Shown: piece by piece, positions 23,201 through 36,200 of the stretch | Position numbering within the stretch: position 1 is the first letter of the stretch | Layout: each line of letters opens with the position of its first letter | From: Ailanthus altissimus | Taxonomy: Eukaryota > Streptophyta > Magnoliopsida > Sapindales > Simaroubaceae | DNA length: 64,000 nucleotides | Assembly: GCA_946807835.1 (NCBI GenBank) | Contig: OX327683.1 | Coordinates: 16,187,001 to 16,251,000, forward strand | Reading direction: 5' to 3' | Program-made: the position numbers and the translations under genes | The notes under the pieces: model-generated | Databases searched by the model: none | What the model saw: only the letters and a program-made list of their open reading frames with translations | Told to the model about the DNA's origin: nothing

Positions 23201-24233
23201 ATATATATTTTCATGATAAATTTTCAAAATGCCCACATGAATATGCCATCTATATAAAGGTGAATAAAACTGAAGATATGTTGCTTGTTTGTTAGTACGT
23301 GGATGGTGATTTTTATAGAAAAAAATTCAATTATTTTTGAAGAATTAAGCAAGCAATGACCAACGAATTTGAGATGATGGATATTGGACTCATGTCATAC
23401 TATCATGACATTGAAGTAAAGCAAGAGGGTGGAGGCATTTTCATCTCCCAAGAAGGCTATGCAAAAAAAGTGCCTAAAAAATTGAACATAAAGAAAAGTA
23501 AATTGGTGAGCACGCCCGTAGAAAGTGGGATCAAATTGTCAAAGTAAGGAGAAGAAGTTAACTTACAACTTTTAAGAGCTTAGTTAAAAGCTTGTGGTAT
23601 TTAACATTCACAAGACCTAACATTCTCTTCGGAGTTAGACTTATTAGTCGCTACATAAAGTCACCTACAAGCACTTACATGAAGGCTACCAAGAGAATCC
23701 TTCACTACATCAAAGGTAATCTTGACTTTAGATTATTTTATTTATCTTCTCACAATTTCAAGCTTATTGGGTATAGTAATAGTGATTGGGCTAACTACGT
23801 GGATGAAAGAAAGAGCACTGCAGGATTTGCATTCTTTATAGAAAATACCACCTTCACTTGGAGTTCGAAGAAGCAACCAATTGTTACACTCTTAATGTGT
23901 GAAGTAGTATATTATTGCAATTTCATGTGTCTGTCATGCATTTTGGCTTAAGAACTTGATGAAGGAGCTTCATAAGCCATAAAAGGATGTAATCAAGATT
24001 TATGTTAATAACAAGCTAGCAATTGCATTAGCTAAAAATCTCATGCTCCATGATCGAAACAAGCACATTAATACTAAGTATCATTTTCTCAGAGAACATG
24101 ACAAAGAAGGAAGTACAACTGATGTACATCAAGTCTAAAGACTAATTTATTGATATCTTTATCAAGATACTCAAGCACAAAATCTTTGTTTGTCAAGAAG
24201 AGAGCTATACTTGGTCCAACAAAATCAGGGGAG

Positions 24234-24596
24234 TGTTGAGAAATAAATTTGATTTTGATCTAAAAATATTTGGATTCATCACTTTAAATCTAAATTTAAT
24301 ACATGTCTAATTAGAATTTTTAGAATTAATATGTTCTTGATTAATTTTCTATTTTATGTTAAAATTATCTAAAATAATCTTTTATTTTATCAAAATATGT
24401 AATTAATGAGATAATTAAAATTACAATTTAAAATTCTCCATTCATCACTATATATATATATATATAAATAAATTCTTCATTTTATAATAAATCAAATTTA
24501 AAAATTCAAATTTAATTATTCTTTATAAATCCTTTCTTCTCTTTCAGTCATTTCTCTCTCTAAAAATTTTTTACACACTCAACTTCTCTTCCAACA
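24234..24596 (+). repeat. 3' LTR of second copia element
   Basis: 363 bp, about 10 bp longer than its partner, in part because of a TA microsatellite at about 24450-24468. Confidence 0.92.
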
Positions 24597-27014
24597 TTAC
24601 TCACTTAAAAGAGAAAGAGAAGCGTACCTTCGAGCCTTGGCCTTTTAATAGCATGGCCATGGGATGTTCAGCGACTTCTGAAATGATCAGAGTGGATGAA
24701 AACGGACAGAAATGATGTTTCTGTTACGTTTGATCTTCTCACCTTTCCCAACAAAAAAATAAATAAATAAAAGTTTGGTTCTGGTTGGGTTATCGTTCAA
24801 TTTCGGGATCTCTAACTTCATTTATTTATTTATTTATTTTGACTCATAATTTAAACGAATGACATGCAAATTATGCAAAACAGTTTCGAATTGCGATGGC
24901 GAAAATTAATCCGAGCCACACAGTATGTAGAAAAGGAGTTGGTCAACAACTGAAACAATCTATTGGCCCACCTGGGTATTGCGTTGCATTACGTAGCAGA
25001 ATTTTAGCCTCACTTTCTAATAATGCAGTCGGACAACGATGGAAACTGGACCCACACTTTCGCTTTTCCCACGTTTCCCATAAAAACTAAACAATATTTA
25101 CTAATTGCCTCTTTTACGAATCCATAATAAAAATTACAATATCAATATCTTAATTAATATAAATTGTCAAATGTAATTTATAATTCATAAAACTCATATT
25201 TGTAAAATTTAACTATCTTAAAAATTTTATTAATCTGCTAAAAAATTTGTCAAATGATTAATATTTGAAATTTTAAAAATAAAATAATTATGATATCAAG
25301 TGTAAATTGATATGTAAATGGGAATAAAATTTAATAATTTATCATAAATTGATATTGTACATTTTTAATTTGAAGATTGATTTAATTCCAAACTTGTAGT
25401 TGAAATAATATTTGTACTTTTAAAAATATATATTATTAGTAAAAAAGCGAACATAAATTTTTTTAAATATATGTAAGACAATATAAATATGATGTAACAA
25501 GTATAAATCGAAATAAGTTAATTAATTATAATATTATATTTGTAAACATAATTAAAACATGCAAAAGTACTGTAAAAACTTGGAAATGAATATTGAACCT
25601 AAAAGTCTAGCAAAATTAGTAAAAATATAAGGTCAAACTTGTTGATAAAACATAATATTTATAAATATCATAATTAAACTATACAAGTGTAAATCTAGGT
25701 ATGTAAAAATTGAATATGAATTTGAATCTCAAAATTTTGATATAAATTTCATGTTAAAAAAACGGAGATAAATTTTTAAATGCACTTAATTATTTTATAA
25801 GAATATATTTCATACAATTATTTTTAACAAACTTTTTGGTTAATTTCTGCTTCATATGTGTAAAATTTAATTCTTTTTCATAATGTTTTATACGATTCTA
25901 AATTTCACTTATTTAATCTTTCAATTAAATTATTTTTTTATATAATAAATTGATAAGGCAATATCTTGATTAAGGGCCATATGAACTTGGAAGTGAAAAA
26001 AATAATAATAATGCGACGAATATAAAATATAAGAGTAATATTATACTTAATTTGTCTCCAATTTTGTATCTGTTTATGTGGTGGTAGTCCTACCCTTAAT
26101 CAATAATTTAAGCATGATTGTATCTATCATCAAATATTCGAATTTATCCACAATTAACAAATGAAGAAACTGAATAGTACATTTCTTCAATAGATATAAT
26201 GCTGTCTGTCATCAATTTTATCAATGAAGAAAATAAGAGTTTGTTTTCATTCGATCTCGTTAAGTAGAATAGTACATTGCATTGTTTCTTCTCCGGTTTG
26301 AAACTGGGATCTTTTTTATCTGGGAAATTGAGGATGCTGAATTTGAGACCCCCTTCAGATTCAGATTCTCAGAACTCAATTCGATACTGCAGAAAATAGA
26401 GCATACAACTTGCTCTGGCTATTTGCGTGAATGCAAATTCGCATTTCTACCAACCAATACATGAAGATAATGACTGACCTTGCAATTTAACGCACCAACA
26501 CCCCAAAAGCTTTTCTCTTACATCAACCAGAAAAGAAGAAAGAATCTCTGGAAATTTCTATAAAATTTATAAGAAGATCCAAAATTGAAACATATTTGTA
26601 AAAGATAAGAGCTCTATGCGAAGCAAACAAAATAAATGCCTTTGAGTAGAAGCAATCACATTTCATATCGTCTCTAGTTTCCAAATCTTTTATCTGGTTA
26701 CTAAATAACAGCGTACATATAAACTGAACATTCCATTGACTCAGTAGAAGTTCTTCTGAAGTATCTTTTTTAATCAAGAGACTTCAAATTAGATCCCTTC
26801 CATCGGTCGCATCTGCCCTATCTCAATCGGTCGAGCTGTATCGGTCAACTATAGGAAACTGGCCAATACACGACCTTCATTCTTCAAAGGAAACATACAG
26901 CTCAGTATAAACTACTAGTAATCATATGAAATTTTCCTTCCTGCAAACAATAACTACTATTCTATCTGTGAGCTGATATAATCAATTTTCCATAGAACTA
27001 AAGTTGCATGATTT
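24597..27014. other. AT-rich intergenic DNA downstream of ELP6
   Basis: Very AT-rich (notably 25100-26100). No coding region, RNA gene or transposon with defined ends could be supported. The last few hundred bases before 27015 should include the ELP6 3' UTR. Confidence 0.5.
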
Positions 27015-29152
27015 TCAGACTCGGGATCCAGGATAGAAATATTCAACACTGCTTTCCTTGGCCTGGAAGTGAAAATTATGTATCTTGTTCCCTGTGCTTC
27101 CCAGCCTATGAGTATAGCCCTTGTTCAAAACCGTCAACTGCAAGAAAATATTATAGGAAACTACAGAAAACAGTTGAGAAAAAAGAAAATCTCAGTTAAT
27201 AAAATATTTTCCTTCTCAAACTCAATATATGATAACAGCATGTACTCATTCAGAAGATTTTAGGGTATCTAACAAAGCATTTCTTGCATGTTCGTTAATT
27301 CATGATACAAATTAATCTAAAAGATAAGGGCTTAAAAATGTGATGACCACAGTGGCTGAAAACATTCCGGCATGTTGTCAATCCAATGATTTACTTGAGT
27401 TATTCTCAGATGAATTTGACCTTCATTGACAACATAACTAAAATATATTAATAGCCTTCATAACGGAAGTGTACTGAGGAAGTAAACACCAATGTAAACC
27501 AAAGCATATTAACATATTAGAGATTTATGACTAACATATAACATAAATATAAAAAAATCGTGATTGAAACAAAAGAACATTGCTTTGCCAGCAATCTACT
27601 TAGACCGTGAGACCATGGAAACAAACAAACCATCAAAATTACTTAAGACCAAGTACCAAATTATAATCAACATTTCAACCAATTCTAACTCCAAATAGAT
27701 TACAAGTCAAGCGATAGGTTGACACTACTACTCAAAGTTTTGAACATATCTAAAATTAGCATAATGACTATTGGAGTCACAGAACAGAGAACACAGAGAC
27801 AACACACGTAGTAAAAATTAATTTTCTACACCTGCATCAAGTTTTTTTTTCATGAATTCATCCACCTCAAAAGAAGTATCAGAAAGTGTAAATACACACA
27901 ACTATACCTGTCCATGCACATCAGTTGCCAAACCAGTACTCAAAGGCTCTGCCTTAATCATGATGTCTGCAAGATACTCCATCTGTAATAAAAATGTAGG
28001 CCTCTCCATACTTGAATAGATATCCTCATGATTAAGCGTGACTACTGAACATTCCTGTGACAGGAATTAAGTCATAATGCGGCATGAAGTAGCATCAATT
28101 GACAAAGGCGGACACAGTTGCAGCTTTGTCTTACAAATTCTGATGTTAAAACATGGCAGTAATGCAGGAAGTCTAAGACATAATCCGAAGCGCCCTTTGC
28201 AGCCACCTCCATTAGAGAAATATCATCAATCATAACTGTAACATAGTTCTTCTTATCTCCAGGTAAGCCGCATATAGTTTTTCTTATTTTCTCATACAGT
28301 GAAACAAGAGCACCTTCACCTGCTTTTACTTTGTCTCCATCTAGTCATGTATCAAATTAAAAGGGTTCATGTCATTAAGTTCTGCAATAGCTCAAGAGAA
28401 CTTTCAGCTTGAGAAACATTAATAATAAATTCCAAAAGAGAAAGCAACATTTTAAATAACTTAGTCGAAAGAAAATTTTGAAAATTCGACCTTGATATTG
28501 CAAACAAGATATAATAAAAACACTGCACATAAATCCCCCAATAAGTATTGTACTAAAACGTATCTTGTTTTATCATGGCCATTATTAACCCCAATCAATA
28601 AAGATAACCAAATATACATGTAGGGCAAGAGAAGGTCCATCAAGAATCATGTTACCTGAATTTCTCACCTGGGCACTGCAGCATCAGCATGTCAAAGAAA
28701 ATAAATCGTCTATTATCCCTTTTGAGTCACTAAGTTGCATCCCTATTATAACACCACATAACACAACTAACATAAACTCCATGCACTTCAAAGTTCCACA
28801 AACTAAACTCCTTAGTCCAAATTAAAAAAAAATGATATAACAGAAAAAAACATAATTACTATAATTTCAGACTCCAAAATACACTCAATTTAAGATAATT
28901 TAATAATAGAGAGAGTACGAGTTTACGGAGGACTCCATCGTAGTGAGAGAAGGGATTAGCAAAGGCGACGAAGATGATAACATTCGACGACTTTTGGGAG
29001 AGGGTGCGTTTTACGAGTTGATGAAGAACGAATGAGCCGCTTGTCTCGACGCAGTCCTCAATCAGCACGACTCGGCCGCTCAGAGGCCATGGGTCGCTCT
29101 GCTGGTCCAGCCCTAATGCTCTGTCGAGAAGATTCGGAGATTGACTGTCCAT
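27015..29152 (-). CDS. ELP6: Elongator complex subunit 6 (ELP6), with an apparent frameshift in exon 2
   Basis: ELP6 forms the ATPase-like ELP4-ELP5-ELP6 subassembly of Elongator, which supports wobble-uridine modification of tRNA (family knowledge). Exons on the minus strand: 29152-28919, 28742-28669, 28340-28135, 28054-27908, 27137-27015. Recognisable blocks: [16 protein letters not shown] start; [40 protein letters not shown]; exon 2 GCNLVTQK then [13 protein letters not shown]; exon 3 [20 protein letters not shown] and [13 protein letters not shown]; exon 4 [20 protein letters not shown]; exon 5 [10 protein letters not shown] and stop. Splice phases of exons 1, 3, 4 and 5 agree. Exon 2 is 74 nt where 76 (or 73) is needed, and the family frame changes between CAA-AAG and GAT-AAT (about 28717-28724), giving TAA TAG. 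If real, this copy yields a truncated protein of about 90 residues. It could also be a sequence error. Confidence 0.88.
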
Positions 29153-30289
29153 TAGAGAGACAATAATTTTGAAGTGGACTAGGGTTTAGGGTTTCACATT
29201 TGGGAATTAAGGGAGCGGTTGGACGATAATGCATATGGGTCTTGGAGTAATAACATGTAGGCTCCTGATTTTCTGTAGTTTCTCAAGTGGTGACATAATT
29301 TTTCCATTTGTATAAAATAGGTCCTCAATACGTCAGTGGTGAATGGGCGACAAGCAGCGAACTTTTGTTTTTCTCATGTTAATTAAAAATAATATTTGAT
29401 TAATATAACTATTAAAATATGCTTTTATATTAAAATGACCCATGCACTGCCAACACACAAGCATAATATTTAGGTACCTATTTGATATAAATAGACAAAC
29501 TATATATTTTTTAAGAAAACAGAGACCTACAAATTATAATCCTAATTCTTACATATAAACGTTTATATACGTTTATGAACGACTACTCGTTTATCAATTT
29601 AACGCATTACCGACAAGAAGTGCACGATTGCAAGTCATGAACGATATTTCGTTTTCCTTGGCGACGGATGTTATGTCGTTGTCATTTAAAATAATGCAAC
29701 CGACAAGTCGTTTTATACTTATAAATATCGAAAGTTATGTCGTTTGTTCAAACTTTAAAACACAACACATGGAAACACACAAGTAACGAAAAGCTGAGAG
29801 GAAGATAAATCCAGAATTTGTATACATATTATTAGTGATTTATGTGAACACGAATAATTTATGCAAATATATAATGATTGTGAAAATAAATCCCGGTTGA
29901 GTTGAGAACTATTAATTTAGATTTTCTTTACTATGTTTAAGAACTTTTTACCTATATTTTTTAATTAGAAATTTCAAATATATCATGTTTAACTTTCAAT
30001 TTTAAATAAAAATTCTCATATGCAAAAGTTTACTTTCTTTTGTTTTTTTTTTTTTTTGTATTTTTTTAAATATTGACTCGTGTCCCAAAGTTTTTTTTTT
30101 AAAAAAATATTTAAATGAAAGTTTTATTGGTTCAAAAGCAATAAACCAAATTATAAGAGATTATAGGGATATTTTACAAATGTGGGTGCTTTAGCCTAAA
30201 ACCTCATTAATGGTAATATTATAAATATTGCAAAACCACTGAGCAGGAAACAACGTCGTTTTAGAGAGGGGTTATTCGAACTAAAACTA

Positions 30290-30670
30290 TTTTTCTTGCC
30301 TTTTACAACTGTTTTTCTCTCTTTTTCAACAGGGCTTATAACATATTAGAGAGTGAATCAGCCTGTAAAGGAGAAAGGGTCACTAATATAAATAGAGAGG
30401 ACCATGAAACTGAATGGTTGTTGATTAGTTCTTTATTGCAATATTTGGGTTGCTATTTTGAGAGTTTTCAAAGTGAGTAAGTTTATTAGAATTTGTACCA
30501 GATTACTGTAACTTGTGTAATCTTGCATATAATTTCTTTGATTAACTGAGAAGTGGATGTAGGTTTTTTTTTAATTTAAATTGAACCACTACAATTTTTT
30601 TACTCTTGTGTATGTTCTTAAATTTGAATTTATGAATGAATCTTTGACAGATAACTTGTCAAAATTTAAG
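30290..30670 (+). mobile_element. Possible copia solo-LTR remnant
   Basis: Contains TATAAATAGAGAGGACC (about 30388-30404), which would serve as a promoter, then GTGGATGTAGG and TTGAACCACTACAA (about 30553-30595), a combination common near the end of plant copia LTRs. No partner LTR, internal domain or target-site duplication was identified. Confidence 0.35.
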
Positions 30671-31701
30671 TATTGGATTAGTATTATAACCAACAGTGGA
30701 TTCATAATTCATCTTTTATATTTCCCCCCCCCCAAAACAAAAGACACCAACAATAATAATAACTAAAATATTTCCAAAATTGTTGCATAATTTGGCACCA
30801 GCTGGCACTCCCACCCATCATTTTGTCTTTAAAAATCTAAATATGAGTTTATCATATGACGATCATCATTCTTATCATTAATCAACATTTGAAAACAAAT
30901 CATGTACTAATTTTGTAAACTTCCATTCTCATTAACTTATTTTCTTTGCTTAATGCATGGTAACAATGACGTTACATATGTATAATCATTTTTTTTTCTA
31001 AAATATACATTGTCGAAAATAAAAAAAATTACACTGTCGATAAGTTTTTGATAATGAGGTTAAATTAAATTTAATTATTGTGATTCTTCAAATATAATCT
31101 ACGATAATAAAAACTTATTTCCTCACAAAAATTTGATACATTATTATTTTTATTTAAAAAAAAAAAAAAAAGAGTTGATTACTCAACTACTCAATAGTGA
31201 ATGGTGTAATCCTCATCATTAACCTTTAATAATAAAATTTGAGTTGGTCAAAAATTTTCTACTCAAATTTTTTGAAATGTAGTAAGTTAACAGGGCCCCA
31301 CGAATTAGATTAGTGTACCAATCTTTGGTGTAGCCGACATATACCCAAGATTCTCTTAGTAAAGCTGACTTATGAAAATATTATATTATGATATACCAAA
31401 AAAATAATTATTTATTTATTTTACATTAACCAATTAAATAAAAGCCCTTAAAACACTGTTTGGAATTTTGGCTCATTCAAAGCCTCGATTTTACCGCTCA
31501 AAGGCGCAGCCAAAATAGGATCTTTATGAAAATTTAAAATTTAAAATTTTATTTATTATTTCACTTTTTTAACTAAAAATTTAGGGCTATTTGTCTAAAT
31601 TGATTTTTTTTTTGAAAGATTGTCTTAATTGATTTCGTTGAATTTTATCAATTTTTTTTTGTGATTTTAATAAGTTAAACTGAATTTATGTATTTAATTA
31701 A

Positions 31702-31868
31702 AGAGTAATATTAAGTATTTTAAAATATATAAAAAAAAATAATGTATCAAATAATTATTAAATAATAAAATAATTATAATTTTAAAATTATTTATTATAT
31801 TATTTTATTATCAATAATTACACAATATATTATTTTTTAAATACAATTTAAAATGTTTAACATTACCC
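31702..31868. mobile_element. MITE, TTAA-flanked, copy 1
   Basis: A 167-bp near-palindrome: the left end AGAGTAATATTAAGTATTTT pairs with the reverse complement of the right end (GGGTAATGTTAAACATTTTA). TTAA lies on both sides (31698-31701, 31869-31872). No coding capacity. Same family as 32392-32549. Confidence 0.65.
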
Positions 31869-32391
31869 TTAATTAAATACTTAATTGACTTATTAACTAA
31901 ATTAAACGAAAACTATAAATTTTATATACTCATTAATGTTCAATAGGATTGTTATTTCATTTTATGGGTTTGATATTTATTTATTTTTAAGCATTTGATT
32001 TGGGCACTTTAAGTAAACTCAAGAGAAAAGACAAATCAAACCTCTTATTTCAGGCAACAAGAGCCATTGGCATTGAAGGGTACTACAGTCTTTTAATACT
32101 GAGTGATACCGATACAGTCCCCTAGTGGTAAGAAAATATCCGAACACGTTTGATGCTTGGTCTGTAATAAAGGAATTTCAGCAGACGAAATAACTATTTG
32201 TGTTTTTAGTATCGTACTTAGATGTATTTATGATTTATGCCCAATTAAACGCATTTTTATAAATTTTCCTGCATTATATGAAATCTTGTGCTTCTAACCC
32301 AACTCATTTAGTAAGGAATCATTAATCTTTCAAGACAATTGAAATTCTATTTATTATGAGCTCCATTTTTAACTTCTTGACAATAAATTAA

Positions 32392-32549
32392 AGAGTAATG
32401 TTTAATATTTTAAATTGTACCTTAAAAAGTGATGTTTTAAGTAATTATTGAGTGTAATAAATAATTTTAAAAATTTATATTATTTTATTATTTAATAATT
32501 ATTTGACACATCACTTTTTAAGATATAATTTAAAATATTTAGTATTATT
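32392..32549. mobile_element. MITE, TTAA-flanked, copy 2
   Basis: About 158 bp with inverted arms; AGAGTAATGTTTAATATTTT at the left matches copy 1, and CTTAAAAAGTGATG near the left arm pairs with CATCACTTTTTAAG near the right arm. TTAA at 32388-32391 and about 32550-32553. It lies 650 bp upstream of the kinase start codon. Confidence 0.6.
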
Positions 32550-33200
32550 TTAAATTAAAAATATTATTAAAAAAATTAAATATTAAATAATATAAAGAAT
32601 AAAAATTACTTGTTATATAAAAAATCTAAAAAAATAAATTATATTTTATACTTTATAAGATGAAAAAAAAACATGATATCTCATTATATAATTTTTAAAT
32701 TTAAAATCTAATGTTAACCGTTTGATTTACAAGGTAAGAAGAGTTGGTATGATAATAAGAAAGACAAAAAAATAAAAGAGTTTTCAATTCCAACGACGAA
32801 TATTAACACTGTCACCTCCTGAGATTGTCACAATTTATATTTTAATGTCACAAATTCGAATTTCTCCCACAATAAAATAATGGGTAAAAAGATTATTGGG
32901 CAAAAAAAAATAGAAAAGAACTTTTATATCTTGGGGAAGTCGAAAAATACCATTTAATAGAGAGACAAATAGAAGAGTACAAAAACATTTTAGCACTCTT
33001 ATAATTTTTAAAGATACAAGGGCTTAACTGCAAAATATAGAAAAAGATATAAACTTGAATAAGCCCTGTCCCGTGGAAGAATTTTAACCCTCTTTTTCTC
33101 TCTCTCTCTCCGTCTTGTATTGTATGCTGAGTGGTGTTTGGTTTGCCTTTGTTTTCTCTTTGGGGGAGTGATACTGTTTTAGAGAAGACAATTATAAGCC

Positions 33201-36200
33201 ATGGGTTGGCTTCCATGTGCTGGAAAATCAGGCAAAAATGCAAAGAAGAAGCAACACAACAAGTCTGATGATCGGATCCCATCGTCAGGTAATTTCTATC
33301 AACAAACACACTCAACTTAATTTTAAACAGAACATATATAACACATCTGAATTTGTTTCATTTATTTATTTATTTACTTTGTATCCACTATTATCTGCTT
33401 TTTTTTGTGGTGATTTTTTCGCGCATTTGTTCCATTGGGATATGCCTTCGGTTGATGAGGATTGAGGAAGTTCCATTTTTTTTTTTAATGTTTGATGGTC
33501 AGTGTTTTCTGGGTTTGTAATTGTGTTTTGATCTGCTCTGAACGTTGTGGATGTGATTTTAGGAAAATGTTCTTATGTGATTCTTGTTTAATTCTTGGTT
33601 TGAGCTTTGTGGGTCTGTTTCCAAATCAACGTTTGCCCAGAAGATGAATTTTTTCTGGGCATTTTGAATTGTTTTGATTAGGATTTATTTTGGGCTTCTT
33701 TGCAGCTTTGATACTATATTAGTTTTACATTGGTTTTCAGTGGTTGTTCTTGAGCCATGATACCTTTTTTAGTATCAACCCAGCTTGCAATTTGCTAACG
33801 GCGTGTTCGTATTTCTTTGGGCAAACTTGTTAATGAAACTGAATTTTTGTCCCTTTTCTGTTAATTTCCAAGTATTGTAGCGTGTACTTTTTTTACACTC
33901 TTTTAATTCTCTCCAGTTTCATTTCTTTGGAAATTTGCATATCATGGAAGCTAAAGAGCTAGTTTTATGTGAAGACCATAGATTAAATTAATATTCATTG
34001 CACAAAATTCAATTTCAATCTATATTGTTTTTTAATAGCTTTGAGTGAGAGAAAATTAATTTGCCTCGAGAAATATATGTGAATGCCACTCTGTTCAGAA
34101 ATTATTTGTGTTTTGAGTGTGAGTAATAAATGTTTTAACGGAAGCACTACACATTATTAATTGCAGATATGAGTTGTTTTTTGTTATGTGTGATGAAAAC
34201 AATACGAGCTGGAAACCTTCTTGGCTGTTTTTGTCTTCTTTGGTTCTTGTTTGTTTCTAAGCTTTTAATGATCAGGTGGTACGCTTTCCTTTATATTGTC
34301 ACTGAATTAAAATCCTTTTAAGATTTCGTTGATTTGGCGGTGCTATTTTTCATTTTTTTTAATAATCCATTTTTTTTAAATAATCCTTTATATTGTTGTG
34401 TTGTTACTTCAGATAAATTGAAGGTAAATTCAACTCTGGATGTAAAGAAGGATGACTCTAAGGATGGAGGATCCGAACATATTGCAGCACATACATTTAC
34501 ATTTCGTGAATTGGCAGCAGCAACAAAGAATTTCAGAGCAGATTGTCTATTGGGTGAAGGAGGTTTTGGCCGGGTATATAAAGGAAGATTGGAAAGCACC
34601 AATAAGGTTCGTTAATAACCTTACGGATTTTAGCAGTTCCAGAAATAGTATTATACCGTTTCTATACTTACTGCTTATATTTCGACTGTTATGTAACTTT
34701 TTGGCAAAAGCTCCTCACCATTTTTGCATCAAACAACACCACTTCATTGTTAATAACCAAATATTGACACTATGATTCCCTCTGCCAACTCCACCTTTGC
34801 TCCCACTCTAGTAAATTCTGCTGAGGGTCTATTGGCTAATACTATTTCAGGACTGTTAATGGTTAATACTGCCAAACATGCTATGTGTACATAAATTTCC
34901 CAAACAGATGCTTCTATTTTGAACATCTTAAATCCAAAATGAAAGAGAGAGGTTACAAGGGTTATGAAACACATCTAACTCAGTTCTCAATTTTCATCTT
35001 TTACTCTTCAATTTATCAATGTACAAATTACTGATAAAATGTTCTGGCACATTGGAAAGGCACACAAATCATAGAAAGGGGAAAGTTATGAAGAATTCAA
35101 ATAGAATATAAAGGACATAGATACTTTTTTAATGTGCTTAACTTTGTTTAATCTCGAACTTATTTGGTTAGTTTCCTTTGTATGAAAATTTTTAATTAGC
35201 ATTCAATGTCTTTAAATGCTCTAAATATATGAAATAGGGTGGCAAGACATGAACCTTGTTACTTGGTTTGGCATAGGTTGTAGCTATCAAACAACTTGAT
35301 CGTAATGGGCTGCAAGGGAACAGGGAATTTCTTGTCGAAGTACTGATGTTAAGCTTACTTCACCATCCCAATCTTGTAAACTTAATTGGTTATTGTGCTG
35401 ATGGAGATCAGAGACTCTTGGTCTATGAATACATGCCATTGGGCTCATTGGAAGACCATCTGCTTGGTATGTACAGCATTAAGTGTCATTATTCATATGA
35501 TAGGAATAAATATCTTTATTTACACGTCCAGATATCTGATTTACTAGCATTGACCCTCTTAACTGCTTTGTTTCTTGTAAAATTTGTCTTTGCAAAAGAA
35601 TTAGTACCTTGTTGAAAAGGATTATGTGGTTAAAGAAATTGTGCTGGTGAAACTTCTGAATTAACCTAATTTTGCTTTCACTTCAAAACTTAATAATGGT
35701 TTTATTATTATTCTGTATTGACGGTCTCTATTTCATCCAATAAAGTTTGATAAAATTTTATGAAAGATGATCCACTTTTATCCAATTGTGATACTTTGCA
35801 TGCATAGGAATTGTAGGTGGCAATCAATTGCCAATACAACTTTTAACCATGATACTTGTCAGTTTATGGTGCTTAAAAACCAAATTCTTGTAGTCAGCGG
35901 TACAGCTTCAATTTGCTTATGTTTTCATTTTGCATATCCAGCTTTCATTTGGCATATTTACCCAATTCTGTAACTTTTATTTTTGCATGCTTGTGTATAT
36001 CAGACCTACCGCCAGATAAGAAACGACTGGACTGGAATGCAAGAATGAAAATAGCTGCTGGTGCTGCAAAAGGCTTGGAGTATTTACATGACAAAGCTAA
36101 CCCCCCTGTTATATATCGTGATTTGAAATGTTCAAATATTTTACTGGGCGAAGGCTATCATCCTAAGCTATCTGATTTTGGCTTAGCTAAAGTAGGGCCT

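Larger units (their letters stand above)
19941..24596 (+). mobile_element. Second Ty1/copia LTR retrotransposon, decayed
   Basis: LTRs at 19941-20293 (353 bp) and 24234-24596 (363 bp), both starting TGTTGAGAAATAAATTTGAT and ending CCAACA, enclose a copia body. After the 5' LTR comes a TGATATCAGAG primer-binding site; a purine tract AAAATCAGGGGAG precedes the 3' LTR. Flanks GTACT (19936-19940) and TTACT (24597-24601) form an imperfect target-site duplication. Gag pieces: WEIIEKGYEEPQD (~20430), TISEYFSRHGES and a zinc knuckle of type CX2CX4HX4C (CCNCQKFRHYASNC, ~21108-21150). Pol pieces: integrase HIDVCGPIQ (~21800), reverse transcriptase where YVDD reads YVDG (~23297-23308), RNase H (GYSNSDWANYVDERKSTAGF, 23770-23830). 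Many stops and frameshifts; inactive. Confidence 0.93.
29153..33200. other. Divergent intergenic region between ELP6 and the PBL7-like kinase
   Basis: About 4 kb separating two divergently transcribed genes; it must hold both promoters. Mostly AT-rich. Recognised inside: an LTR-like remnant (30290-30670) and two related MITEs. Just before the kinase start is a CT-rich stretch (33093-33112), common in plant 5' UTRs. Nothing else seen. Confidence 0.6.

Noticed and set aside
26282..26464. 60-codon open frame near ELP6 3' flank
   Set aside because: Short, no known domain, surrounded by AT-rich non-coding DNA.
28649..28680. Alternative ELP6 exon 2 donor at TTCAG/GTAAC
   Set aside because: It would put exon 3 in a wrong frame; the CCCAG/GTGAG donor gives the family sequence CPDGDKVK.
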